In this document: piece by piece, positions 1 to 7,483 of the stretch
Layout of the letters: every line of letters begins with the position of its first letter
Position numbering within the stretch: the stretch's first letter is position 1
Origin: Bacillus sp. FJAT-28004
GTDB lineage: Bacteria; Bacillota; Bacilli; Paenibacillales; Paenibacillaceae
Direction: 5' to 3'
Assembly: GCF_001280845.1 (NCBI RefSeq)
Contig: NZ_LGHP01000001.1
Coordinates: 5,592-69,591, forward strand
Length of the DNA: 64,000 nucleotides
Position numbers and translations under genes: made by a program
Notes under the pieces: model-generated
The model's database searches: none
What the model was told of the DNA's origin: nothing
What the model saw: only the letters and a program-made list of their open reading frames with translations

Positions 1-125
1 GGAGAGATTTTATATTAGAAGGTGAGAATAAAAAAATAGACATAGGCCCTTTCTACTTTAATTGGGATAATTATTCCACGGCAATTAACAATACTTATGG
101 CCTTACGGACGATAATTCTAATTAA
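1..125 (+). CDS. C-terminal end of an unknown protein (5' end outside window)
   Basis: An open frame enters from the left edge and stops at TAA 123-125, giving the last 40 residues of a protein. It is rich in Asn, Asp and aromatic residues and reads smoothly with no stop, so it is probably real coding sequence. I do not recognise the family. The stop codon is 5 bp before a dispersed repeat element, the same arrangement seen for other small genes in this region. Confidence 0.5.
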   Translation, partial: RDFILEGENKKIDIGPFYFNWDNYSTAINNTYGLTDDNSN

Positions 126-130
126 TCATT

Positions 131-222
131 GAGCTAACGGGGAACGTTAGCTCCATAAACACTAAGACGAGGCTGCCGGCATAAAACGTCAGCCTCGTTG
201 AGCTAACGGGCAGTTTAGTTTA
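131..222 (+). repeat. Dispersed a-hairpin-b element, copy 1
   Basis: Half-site a (131-153) is GAGCTA, an 11-nt centre, then TAGCTC. A 9-bp stem follows (168-176 with 190-198). Half-site b (198-222) is GAGCTA, a 10-nt centre ACGGGCAGTT, then TAGTTT. This is the clearest short copy in the window. Confidence 0.85.
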
Positions 223-302
223 AATAGAAACATCACGAATGTTCTTGATAATTATGCTATATTTTAATAAAAATTCACTCTAGAAAATGAGGGGGTAGTA
301 TT

Positions 303-773
303 CTGAACAAGATCAAAATATTATTTTTTGCAATGTTTTTATTAGTAAGTATTTCAACAGCGTGTTCACCCAAAAAAACACCAACATTAGAAGAGCAATT
401 TAAGAAAATTATGGTTGAAAACAACATTACTTTTGACTCTGTGTGGCATTTTGAAGTTAAAGATAATGTAGTAATCATTTTTTATGAAAAAGAGCAAACA
501 TTAAACGTAGGATTTATAAAAAATAATCAAAGTAAATGGGAATGGATAACTGGCAGTGGTTCTATTGACCTTCAAGAAGGTGGTTATATAGCAACAGCTG
601 AAATGAGGCTTCCATTTTACATAACTGCTGTTGTTAAACCTAATGAGAATGTCCAAGGCATTTCTGTTCAAGGGGAATATGCAAAATTAGTACAGATTAA
701 TCCTAAAGATAAGGTTTGGTTTGCTTTTACTAATAGACCAGCCAACGGCAATGATATAAAAGAAATAAAATAA
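303..773 (+). CDS. Small predicted lipoprotein of unknown function
   Basis: About 156 residues. The N-terminus LNKIKILFFAMFLLVSIS followed by TAC-SPKK looks like a lipoprotein signal peptide with the lipid-modified Cys near residue 21, so the protein is probably tethered to the outer face of the membrane. The first ATG (333) would remove the positively charged N-region. The GAGGGGG ribosome site at 289-295 instead fits a start at CTG 303 (or ATT 300), both unusual start codons. The mature part is soluble, mixed alpha/beta in composition, with no family I recognise. It lies between repeat copies 1 and 2, and its stop is 7 bp before copy 2. The coding call is firm; the start is not. Confidence 0.6.
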   Translation: MNKIKILFFAMFLLVSISTACSPKKTPTLEEQFKKIMVENNITFDSVWHFEVKDNVVIIFYEKEQTLNVGFIKNNQSKWEWITGSGSIDLQEGGYIATAEMRLPFYITAVVKPNENVQGISVQGEYAKLVQINPKDKVWFAFTNRPANGNDIKEIK

Positions 774-779
774 TTTTTT

Positions 780-876
780 GTTAAACTAACGGGATACAAT
801 AGTTGAACAAAAATGGAGCAGTTTGCTGCGGCAGCTGCTCCTTTCTTCGGTTAAGCTAACGGGCAGTTTTGCTGAA
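780..876 (+). repeat. Dispersed a-hairpin-b element, copy 2
   Basis: Half-site a (780-808) is TTAAACTA, 11-nt centre, TAGTTGAA. The GC-rich hairpin is 815-841 (GGAGCAG with CTGCTCC). Half-site b (850-876) is TTAAGCTA, 10-nt centre ACGGGCAGTT, TTGCTGAA. Confidence 0.85.
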
Positions 877-985
877 TAGATCTGCTGAGTATGTGGAGCA
901 TCTGGCCTCTCACGGTTGGTTGCGGACAAGAAAGATTAAAAATCGTCAGGTAAAGGAGAAATCCGGCAGATACGATTGCGATTAA
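860..985 (+). pseudogene. Orphan C-terminal gene fragment fused to repeat copy 2
   Basis: An open frame of about 41 codons emerges from half-site b of repeat copy 2 and ends at TAA 983-985. Its residues (a YVEHLASHGWLRTRK stretch, then basic and Cys-containing) look like the tail of a larger protein. There is no ribosome site. I cannot name the parent. It appears to be a remnant whose 5' part was lost at the repeat. Confidence 0.3.
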
Positions 986-1023
986 AAACTACCCATGACG
1001 CACATGCGTCATGGGTGGTTTTT
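984..1023. terminator. Strong bidirectional intrinsic terminator
   Basis: Twelve-bp arms (ACCCATGACGCA and TGCGTCATGGGT) are extended by AAAAAC and GTTTTT. This gives a U-tract in either direction. The stretch 1024-1105 holds nothing I recognise. Confidence 0.75.
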
Positions 1024-1105
1024 AATCATTTTCATACGTTCAGGAGGGGGCCGTGGTGCAATAGCGATGTCCTAATCACTTCGTTGGACAGACAGAGTTT
1101 TGTGT

Positions 1106-1135
1106 AAAAATGGCCACCACCCGGGAACGGCCATT
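1106..1135 (-). terminator. Intrinsic terminator of the sigma-factor gene
   Basis: On the minus strand AATGGCC and GGCCATT form a stem followed by a U-tract, 25 bp after the stop codon of the sigma-factor gene. Confidence 0.65.
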
Positions 1136-1159
1136 CTTCGTATACATTTCCGAACCGAC

Positions 1160-2806
1160 TTACTTGACCGGCCCCATCCAGGTTGAAATCGTCTTCTGCT
1201 GGTGCGGCAACGGCGGTTTCAACTTCCCGTTATCGATCAAATGCTTCAAAATATAAGCGACCAGCCGGCCTCCGCCGGTATTGCCTCTCACCATGTAAGC
1301 AAGCTGCGGCTCCAAATGCTTCGGCTGATTTTGCAGGAACAGCTTGAGCATTTTATCGTAGAGCTTGCCGACAGCAGGCGCATACAGAGCGGACAAATCC
1401 GGCATTGCCTTGTTCAACCGATCCAACGTTTGCGGAGAGTCGATCCAAACCGCATTGAATTTGTACCCCTCCTCCGTCTTGCGGATGTACCCCTTCTCCA
1501 GCAGGAACGAATATTGCTCGCTGTTCTCTTCGTTGTCGGGCAGTTCCCCTTGTTGGAACGCATGACAAATCTCGACATTCCGGTATTCCAGGAAACGCCA
1601 ATCCACCTGGCGGTCGCTCCAGTACGTATTGAATTGCCACAAGTATAAGGGAGTGTCTTCGACGTAGCGGAGCGACGGACCGAAGGTGACGTAACTACTC
1701 AAATCAAAACCCGGATCGGCATTGCGGCTCCGGTTCAACGCCGCATAGGCAATATACTGCCCTCCGTCCTTTCGCATTGGTGCGACCGCATCGAAGTTGT
1801 CGCCCGCCGGCATGCTCCGCCAAGATTGCTCCTCGACGTTCTTGGGCAGCAAGGTCCAGAGCAGGAAGTTATAGTCGCCGTCCGGAACGTACACTCCGCT
1901 ATCCTCGACTTGCCGGCGAACTTCCATTAATGCGTCGAAATGAACATCGGCCACTTCGGCGGCGCAATCTTGCCAGAATCGATGACCGGCTACGACCAAC
2001 TCGAAGAGGTCCCAGACGATGGTATTGCTTTGATATTTGCCGGGAGAGGTTTGGATGAGAAAATTGTAATCGGCCAGGTGCCGGACTTCGCCTTCCAGCA
2101 AAGACGGCGGCATTCCGAGCTCCTCCGCGATTTGATGTACGGTACGCGCCTTGTGATAAGCCGCGTAAACGATATTTTGCGCCAAGGCGCGTCCAAGAAA
2201 ATCGTTGGTTTCGCCCAGTCTGCCGGCCGAACCGGAATGGCCCATTTCCCCCATGCTGACCGGATTGACACTTAAAGTTCCTGTTGCACGCATACGTTTC
2301 ATCCCTTTTCTTAACTCCTTTTTGGCCTCGCTCAAATGCCACTTCACCGTGTTGACAGGAATGTTCAGAGCAATCGCGACATCGCCGATTTTAAGCTCGT
2401 CGTAGTAATGCATGACCACGATCCGGCGATGGATGTCGGACAGAAACGCGACTTCCCGGCGCAGCTCGCGGTAAGCTTCGGTTACCAGCAGCCGGTCAAG
2501 CGGCTCCCGGGAAGGGGCGGCCGACAGTTCGGACATGCCGTTGATTTCGATCGCTTGGGGAGCGTGCGCACGCTTTTTCAACCAATTCACCCAAGTGTAT
2601 CGGGCAACCGTCCAGACGTAAGCCTCAAGGCATCTAATGTCCCGCACCCCGGAGAAGGATTTCAACAACTGCAGCATAATCTCCTGAGCCAGATCCTCCG
2701 CCTCCGCCCGCTGCTTGACCCGGTTCAACGCAAAACCGAAAATCGGCTTGACATAATTCCGAATGGCTTCCGCCGCTTCTTTTCCGTTCTTCCCGATTGA
2801 ATCCAT
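1160..2806 (-). CDS. ECF-type RNA polymerase sigma factor with long C-terminal extension
   Basis: 548 residues. Sigma-70 region 2 spans about residues 14-80, including a DLAQEIMLQLL core-binding segment and a WVNWLKK promoter-melting segment. Region 4 spans about 108-165, with an HTH around IPVNTVKWHLSEAKKELRKG. Ordinary ECF sigma factors are about 160-200 residues; here some 380 more follow. A probable winged helix lies near 200-260 (HQIAEELGMPPSLLEGEVRHL), and the rest, rich in Trp and Tyr, is unrecognised. The extension could be a built-in sensor, but that is inference. The ATG has a GGAGG site 8 nt upstream. No anti-sigma gene is adjacent. The gene is clearly more GC-rich than both flanks, suggesting transfer or a different origin. 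Confidence 0.85.
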   Translation of the reverse strand: MDSIGKNGKEAAEAIRNYVKPIFGFALNRVKQRAEAEDLAQEIMLQLLKSFSGVRDIRCLEAYVWTVARYTWVNWLKKRAHAPQAIEINGMSELSAAPSREPLDRLLVTEAYRELRREVAFLSDIHRRIVVMHYYDELKIGDVAIALNIPVNTVKWHLSEAKKELRKGMKRMRATGTLSVNPVSMGEMGHSGSAGRLGETNDFLGRALAQNIVYAAYHKARTVHQIAEELGMPPSLLEGEVRHLADYNFLIQTSPGKYQSNTIVWDLFELVVAGHRFWQDCAAEVADVHFDALMEVRRQVEDSGVYVPDGDYNFLLWTLLPKNVEEQSWRSMPAGDNFDAVAPMRKDGGQYIAYAALNRSRNADPGFDLSSYVTFGPSLRYVEDTPLYLWQFNTYWSDRQVDWRFLEYRNVEICHAFQQGELPDNEENSEQYSFLLEKGYIRKTEEGYKFNAVWIDSPQTLDRLNKAMPDLSALYAPAVGKLYDKMLKLFLQNQPKHLEPQLAYMVRGNTGGGRLVAYILKHLIDNGKLKPPLPHQQKTISTWMGPVK

Positions 2807-2939
2807 CTTTTTCCTCCGTAGTTGTATCTGTAATTCCTGACAATCAAATAGTGTGCCAGGCGAAATAAAGGTTGGGATATTTTCAAAAAAAATTTGGACG
2901 TCCTACCGGATCACTCATACATGTATAATTACAAACATC

Positions 2940-3194
2940 ATGAGTAGGTCATTTGAATGGTTAAAGAGACGTTATGAACTTTTTGTTGAGTATATTGGAA
3001 AAGAATTAAACAAGCTGAAGATTACTTTAGATGTAAAGGTCTCACTTTTAGTATATAATGATACTTTTTTCCGTTCAACTAAGGGAGGATACAAATTAGG
3101 AGCACGAGCCGAAGTTCTTCTTCGGGTACTTGGGGTACTCCTTCGTTCCGTAGGTAAACCAGGAGTGGTCTCGATTAATTATTCAAATGCATAA
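2940..3194 (+). CDS. Doubtful small ORF, unknown
   Basis: An open frame of about 84 residues from ATG 2940, basic and hydrophobic, ends 9 bp before a repeat half-site. The frame is open upstream to 2853 as well. I see no ribosome site before the ATG and do not recognise the product. It may be a small cassette gene or a decayed remnant. Confidence 0.25.
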   Translation: MSRSFEWLKRRYELFVEYIGKELNKLKITLDVKVSLLVYNDTFFRSTKGGYKLGARAEVLLRVLGVLLRSVGKPGVVSINYSNA

Positions 3195-3203
3195 TAGAGG
3201 TTC

Positions 3204-3232
3204 ATTAAACTAACGGGGAACTCTAGTTCAAT
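3204..3232 (+). repeat. Half-site a upstream of the tyrosine recombinase
   Basis: TTAAACTA, an 11-nt centre ACGGGGAACTC, then TAGTTCAA. It is the same motif as half-site a of the short elements. Its partner half-site b lies beyond the recombinase at 4203-4232, not about 70 bp away as in the short copies. Confidence 0.8.
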
Positions 3233-3242
3233 ACAATAGATT

Positions 3243-3295
3243 AAAACCTCTCATTAGAAGCAAACCTAAATTTATTAGGTCTAATGGGAGGTTTT
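3243..3295 (+). promoter_or_regulatory. Long hairpin covering the recombinase ribosome site
   Basis: Sixteen-bp arms with one mismatch, 3243-3258 (AAAACCTCTCATTAGA) and 3280-3295 (TCTAATGGGAGGTTTT), with a second small stem CCTAA/TTAGG inside the loop. The right arm contains the GGGAGG Shine-Dalgarno of the recombinase, so the folded RNA would hide it. It could limit translation or terminate incoming transcripts. Confidence 0.6.
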
Positions 3296-3298
3296 ATT

Positions 3299-4141
3299 AT
3301 GATTTTAGTTGAATTGTGGAGACTGTATGTAGCCGATAAGCAGATTCAGGGATTTAGTCCAAACACACTAAAAGCATACGCCTTGCAGCTAAAGATGTTG
3401 GTTTCTGAATTTGGCGATCTTGATATTACAGAGGTTACTCTACAGTTGCTAAAGGAATACTTGGCGAAGCAATCCGGCCGCTTAAAACCAAGCAGCTTGG
3501 GCCATCGTATTCGCTATGTTCGCTCTCTTTTTCGCTTCGCATACGAAGAAGCATATCTTGCTTCAAACCCTTCTCTAAAGTTAAGAGAACCAAAAATGGA
3601 TAAGCGTATTCCAAAGTTTTTAATCGAGGAAGATGTGATTCATTTAAAGATCTCTTGTCTATCCCTGCGGGAACGAGCTCTCCTTGAGTTCCTGCACACT
3701 ACCGGCTGCCGGGTTGGTGAGGTTCAGAAGATAAATATTGAAGACCTAAATTGGGACAATTGCTCTGCGATTGTCAATGGTAAGGGTTCGAAACAGAGGG
3801 AAGTTTACTTCACCACCAAGTTCAAGGTTTGGTTGAAGAAGTATCTAGTCAGTCGAGAGGACTCCTGTAAGGCGTTGTTTGTGACGGAGTCTTATCCTAC
3901 CCGTCGTATGGCTATCCCCACTATCAGGTGGTCATTAAAGCGGCTTGCAGTTCGAGGAGAGATTGAAGCTAATGTATATCCGCATCGATTTCGCCACACC
4001 TATGCTTGTCAACTGCTGGATAACGGAGCGCCTTTGGATTTCATCCAAGGCATGCTAGGTCATGAGAAAGCATCAACCACTCAGATATATGCTCAGCTAC
4101 GTGGAGAGCGGAGACGTGAGCTATATCGCCGTTTCTTTTAG
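3299..4141 (+). CDS. XerC/XerD-like tyrosine recombinase
   Basis: 280 residues from ATG 3299, which has GGGAGG 7 nt upstream; an earlier in-frame ATG (3284) overlaps that ribosome site. An N-terminal SAM-like core-binding domain spans about residues 1-90 and a catalytic domain about 100-275. The full catalytic set is visible: Arg138 (CRVGE), Lys162 (GKGSKQR), His229 and Arg232 (PHRFRHTYA), His255 (LGHEKASTT) and the nucleophile Tyr264. There is no extra insert of the integron-integrase type. It breaks and rejoins DNA at short inverted core sites through a 3'-phosphotyrosine. The gene lies exactly between half-sites a and b of the dispersed repeat, so those sites are its likely substrate (inference). 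It appears intact. Confidence 0.92.
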   Translation: MILVELWRLYVADKQIQGFSPNTLKAYALQLKMLVSEFGDLDITEVTLQLLKEYLAKQSGRLKPSSLGHRIRYVRSLFRFAYEEAYLASNPSLKLREPKMDKRIPKFLIEEDVIHLKISCLSLRERALLEFLHTTGCRVGEVQKINIEDLNWDNCSAIVNGKGSKQREVYFTTKFKVWLKKYLVSREDSCKALFVTESYPTRRMAIPTIRWSLKRLAVRGEIEANVYPHRFRHTYACQLLDNGAPLDFIQGMLGHEKASTTQIYAQLRGERRRELYRRFF

Positions 4142-4202
4142 CATATAGTACCTTGTTGACCCATTAATTAACGGTACTTTATTCAGAATATTAGCGGCAG
4201 TT

Positions 4203-4232
4203 ACTCAACTAAAGGGCAGGATAGTTTAATGG
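4203..4232 (+). repeat. Half-site b downstream of the tyrosine recombinase
   Basis: CTCAACTA, a 10-nt centre AAGGGCAGGA, then TAGTTTAA. It matches half-site b of the short elements and closes a unit of about 1.03 kb with 3204-3232. Confidence 0.75.
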
Positions 4233-4326
4233 ATGCGCGAAATATTTAAAATGTTGAGGTGTTTGCGAAGTTCGCAAGGAGCATGACCTGATAATAAAAT
4301 AGGTCTAGTTTTCAAGGAGGTAAAAC

Positions 4327-5223
4327 ATGGATTACACTTCACCGATTGAAGCGGCGTTAAAGGTGAAACGATGGCCTAAAGATACCATAGCGGCGGGTCG
4401 TCGTCATACCGTTGGTCTTAAATCGGACGGAACGGTGACGGCTGTGGGTGATAATAAATATGGCCAATGTGATGTAAGCGGCTGGCGCGATATTGTGGCG
4501 GTTGCGGCTGGTAATGTTCATATGGCGACGAACACGGGTAATGCTCATACAATCGGTCTTACATCTGACGGCACGGTGACGGCTGTTGGTTGGAATAAGC
4601 ATGACCAATGTGATGTAAACGACTGGCGCGATATTGTAGCGATTGCGGCGGGTTGGCGTCGTACCGTCGGGCTTAAATCGGATGGCACGGTGGTGGCTGT
4701 AGGTCGAAATAATGAAGGCCAATGCAATGTAAGCGACTGGCGTGATATGGTGGCGGTAGCGGCGGGTGACTGGCATACCGTCGGGCTTAAATCGGACGGC
4801 ACGGTGACGATTGTGGGTAATAATCGGTATGGCCAATGTAATGTAAGCGACTGGCGCGACATAGTGGCGGCAGTGGCGGGTTACCTTCATACCGTCGTGC
4901 TTAAATCTGACGGCACGGTGGCGGCTGTGGGTTGGAATAAGCATGACCAATGCGATGTAAGCGGCTGGCGCGGTATTGTGGCGATAGCAGCGGGTAGTAA
5001 TCATACAATCGGGCTTAAATCTGACGGAACGGTGGCGGCTGTGGGTAGGAATGAGCATGGCCAATGCAATGTAAGTGGCTGGCGCGATATTGTGGCGGTT
5101 GCGGCGGGTTGCGCTCATACTCTCGGCCTTAAATCGGACGGCACGGTGGTTGCTGTGGGTGATAATGGATATGGCCAATGCGATGTAAGCGGCTGGCGTG
5201 GCATCCAACTGCCCGGCAATTAG
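4327..5223 (+). CDS. RCC1-repeat (beta-propeller) protein
   Basis: 298 residues made almost wholly of seven copies of a unit of about 37 residues: an AAG-x-x-HT segment, then GLKSDGTV, AVG-x-N, GQC and a closing W-R-D-I. Seven RCC1 blades are the number that closes a propeller, so this is probably one complete domain. The second unit carries an insertion of about 10 residues. There is no signal peptide, membrane segment or catalytic motif, so a cytoplasmic binding protein is likely; the partner is unknown. The ATG has an AAGGAGG site at 4314-4320. The units are highly alike at DNA level, suggesting recent duplication or homogenisation. It sits between half-site b at 4203 and repeat copy 5298. 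Confidence 0.85.
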   Translation: MDYTSPIEAALKVKRWPKDTIAAGRRHTVGLKSDGTVTAVGDNKYGQCDVSGWRDIVAVAAGNVHMATNTGNAHTIGLTSDGTVTAVGWNKHDQCDVNDWRDIVAIAAGWRRTVGLKSDGTVVAVGRNNEGQCNVSDWRDMVAVAAGDWHTVGLKSDGTVTIVGNNRYGQCNVSDWRDIVAAVAGYLHTVVLKSDGTVAAVGWNKHDQCDVSGWRGIVAIAAGSNHTIGLKSDGTVAAVGRNEHGQCNVSGWRDIVAVAAGCAHTLGLKSDGTVVAVGDNGYGQCDVSGWRGIQLPGN

Positions 5224-5297
5224 TTTTCAATATTAATAATACATATAAAGCCTTAAGTCGGTGGGGCGTCGTGAATACGGGAATGTTACGAGAAGGT

Positions 5298-5390
5298 ATT
5301 AAACTAACGGGCAACGATAGTGTAACAATCATCAGGACGAGACAGCCGGTATGAAACGGCAGCCTTGTTGAACTATTCCATCTATTAGCT
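5298..5390 (+). repeat. Dispersed a-hairpin-b element, copy 3 (b half degraded)
   Basis: Half-site a (5298-5326) is TTAAACTA, an 11-nt centre ACGGGCAACGA, then TAGTGTAA. A GC-rich hairpin (GACAGCCG with CGGCAGCC) follows at 5341-5366. Half-site b is eroded to TTGAACTA with no ACGGGCAG core. The rest of the gap to 5567 is the leader of the two-component genes; a possible -10 (TATACT) is near 5431 but I see no good -35. Confidence 0.7.
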
Positions 5391-5567
5391 TATCAATATT
5401 TATTTATTAGAACAAAAAGGAAAATGCTATACTAATAAATGAATATGACAAAGAACCGAACCGTACCGTCCCAAAGATATCATGATAGCTCTACCTTCAT
5501 ATATGCTCTAGCTCAAGCTAAGGGTGATGGATGTTGATAAATAGCGGTGAACGGAGAGTGAGAAGCG

Positions 5568-6224
5568 TTGAAAATAAAGGTCATTATTGCAGATGACAAT
5601 CCCTTTATCCGCGAAGGCATGAAGATCATACTGGCCACCTTCGATGAGTTCGAGATATTGGCGACGGTTCAGGATGGTCAAGAAGCCGTGGATTTCTGCC
5701 GGGAGAATGAAGTAGACGTGGCACTGCTCGATGTGCAGATGCCCAATATGAATGGTGTGGAAGCGACCAAACTGATCTCCGAGCAGACAAGAACCAAATC
5801 ACTAATCCTGACCACGTTCGATGACGAGGCGTTTATTCTCGATACATTCCGCAACGGGGCGAAGGGATATCTGCTCAAGAATAACGAACCGGAGCGGATT
5901 CGGGATGCCATTATAACGGTATACAACGGACATAATGTGTTGCAGGATGCTGTGCTGGATAAGCTGAAATCTAGTTTGCTACCGGACAAGGATAAAGATA
6001 AGAAAGAAGATAGAGGGAGTAAGATCGATAGAAGTTTATTCACGGATAGAGAGCACGACATTATGTCCCTCATCGCAAAGGGGCTTTCTAATCGTGAAAT
6101 CTCGAAGAAGCTGTTCATCTCAGAGGGCACCATTGCCAACCACATTACTTCTATTCTAGGCAAGAAGGGTCTTACGCATCGTACACAAATCGCGATTTAT
6201 TTTCTGACCGGGGAAGTGAATTAA
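5568..6224 (+). CDS. NarL/FixJ-family response regulator
   Basis: 218 residues from TTG 5568, with GGAGAG about 10 nt upstream. The receiver domain covers about residues 1-120, with acidic pocket DD at 9-10, phospho-acceptor Asp55 (LLDVQMP), the conserved Thr in LILTTF and Lys in GYLLKN. A charged linker with a Lys/Asp run leads to a LuxR-type HTH at about 153-212 (GLSNREISKKLFISEGTIANHI). It binds DNA when phosphorylated by its partner kinase. The next gene, a histidine kinase, starts at the very next base, so the two are translationally coupled. The ABC exporter behind them is the likely target, as in Bacillus yvfRSTU-like arrangements. Confidence 0.93.
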   Translation: MKIKVIIADDNPFIREGMKIILATFDEFEILATVQDGQEAVDFCRENEVDVALLDVQMPNMNGVEATKLISEQTRTKSLILTTFDDEAFILDTFRNGAKGYLLKNNEPERIRDAIITVYNGHNVLQDAVLDKLKSSLLPDKDKDKKEDRGSKIDRSLFTDREHDIMSLIAKGLSNREISKKLFISEGTIANHITSILGKKGLTHRTQIAIYFLTGEVN

Positions 6225-7358
6225 ATGACGGAGAGGGGAACCCCTTTAGAACTCTGGACAATGGGCATAAAAGCGATTTTCTTAAGCTATGTGGTCATTC
6301 AATCCTATGTATCTGTAGGTTCGATTTCACCATGGTATATGTTGTTCATCCTCCTCTACCTGTGTTTGAATATTTCCATTCATATCGCTAAAAAGGTTAG
6401 TATTACGACGATCGTGCTTTTGCTGTCCATGCTGGTTATCGCAGCGTCCTCGTCATACATCCAACCCTTATTTTTACTCCTGTTGCCTCTGAACATATAC
6501 GAGCTATTCACTATATACCTGCGTAAACGCGGAATTATTCTATTTCTCATGCTGGTTCCACTATTGTTGCTGTCTCAAGAATCTCAAGCCATATCGGTTA
6601 CATATGGTCTCGTTGCGATGCTAAGTTTCCTCTACTACCTCTTGCTAAACACCTACATAAGCAAAATTGCAGACCTCAAAGAGGACATAGAAAATAGAAA
6701 CGAACATATCCAGCTGTTGACTAAGAGTCTAAATGAGAATAAAGAATATATTAGACAGTCCGATTATACGATTAAGCTGGAGGAACGTAACCGACTGTCC
6801 CAGGAAATTCATGATAAAATCGGACATTCGATGACGGGTGCTTTGATCCAGATGGAAGCCTCGAAGCGCTTGTTCACCTCCGATCCGAACAAATCGGCGG
6901 AGTTGCTGCAGAATGCAATCCATATCTCCAAGGATGGGATCGAGAGTATCCGCCTTGTGCTTAAGAATATGAAGCCGCCGACAGAGCAACTCGGAATGAA
7001 TCGAATGAAATTATTCATTGATGAATTTTCAGCGAAACATACGGTCAGGACCTCTCTCACCCATGAAGGTAATGTCGACATCATTACTCCAATCCAGTGG
7101 AAGGTCATTCAGGAGAACACCCAGGAAGCGTTGACCAATGCCATGAAATATTCAAACGCTACTTTCATCTCCATCCATATTGAGGTCCTGAGAACCTTGA
7201 TTAAGGTCGAAGTATCGGACAACGGCAAAGGAGCGCAGAAGGTGATAAAAGGCTTAGGAATAATCGGCATGGAAGAACGCGCAGCAAGCGTAAATGGTAC
7301 GATTATTTTCGATGGCTCAAGAGGCTTCAGTGTCACTACATTAATTCCTCACGGATAA
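6225..7358 (+). CDS. Membrane sensor histidine kinase (HisKA_3 type)
   Basis: 377 residues. About five or six hydrophobic segments fill residues 12-150 with hardly any extracellular loop, so it probably senses something within or at the membrane. A short coiled linker follows, then a HisKA_3 dimerisation domain with phospho-acceptor His196 (LSQEIHDKIGH). The ATPase domain is last: N-box NTQEALTNAMKYS, G1 box VSDNGKG and G2 box GLGIIGMEERA. It phosphorylates the response regulator encoded just upstream. The layout resembles DesK and intramembrane-sensing kinases. The stimulus is unknown. Confidence 0.93.
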   Translation: MTERGTPLELWTMGIKAIFLSYVVIQSYVSVGSISPWYMLFILLYLCLNISIHIAKKVSITTIVLLLSMLVIAASSSYIQPLFLLLLPLNIYELFTIYLRKRGIILFLMLVPLLLLSQESQAISVTYGLVAMLSFLYYLLLNTYISKIADLKEDIENRNEHIQLLTKSLNENKEYIRQSDYTIKLEERNRLSQEIHDKIGHSMTGALIQMEASKRLFTSDPNKSAELLQNAIHISKDGIESIRLVLKNMKPPTEQLGMNRMKLFIDEFSAKHTVRTSLTHEGNVDIITPIQWKVIQENTQEALTNAMKYSNATFISIHIEVLRTLIKVEVSDNGKGAQKVIKGLGIIGMEERAASVNGTIIFDGSRGFSVTTLIPHG

Positions 7359-7400
7359 GATGAGATTTACGATGATTAGATAGGAAGATTCTCAGGGGTT

Positions 7401-7440
7401 AAGGATGAACTTGTGCACTGTCACAGGGGCATCCTTTTTT
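7401..7440 (+). terminator. Intrinsic terminator after the two-component genes
   Basis: AAGGATG and CATCCTT arms (7401-7407, 7430-7436) are followed by a T run. This suggests the exporter genes behind it have their own promoter. Confidence 0.7.
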
Positions 7441-7483
7441 ATTACAATTACATTATCCTAAAGACGAAACGGGAGTGTTACGG

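Noticed and set aside
131..222. Integron attC site
   Set aside because: The half-sites lack the RYYYAAC/GTTRRRY boundaries of attC and the recombinase lacks the integron-integrase insert.
275..478. Minus-strand open frame opposite the lipoprotein gene
   Set aside because: No ribosome site and it overlaps the far better supported lipoprotein.
1202..2800. Several plus-strand open frames across the sigma-factor gene
   Set aside because: They arise from the high GC content; the minus-strand frame carries the sigma-70 domains and a ribosome site.
4357..5208. A long open frame of 283 codons on the minus strand opposite the RCC1 gene
   Set aside because: It is an antisense shadow created by the codon periodicity of the RCC1 repeats; there is no ribosome site and composition is unnatural.
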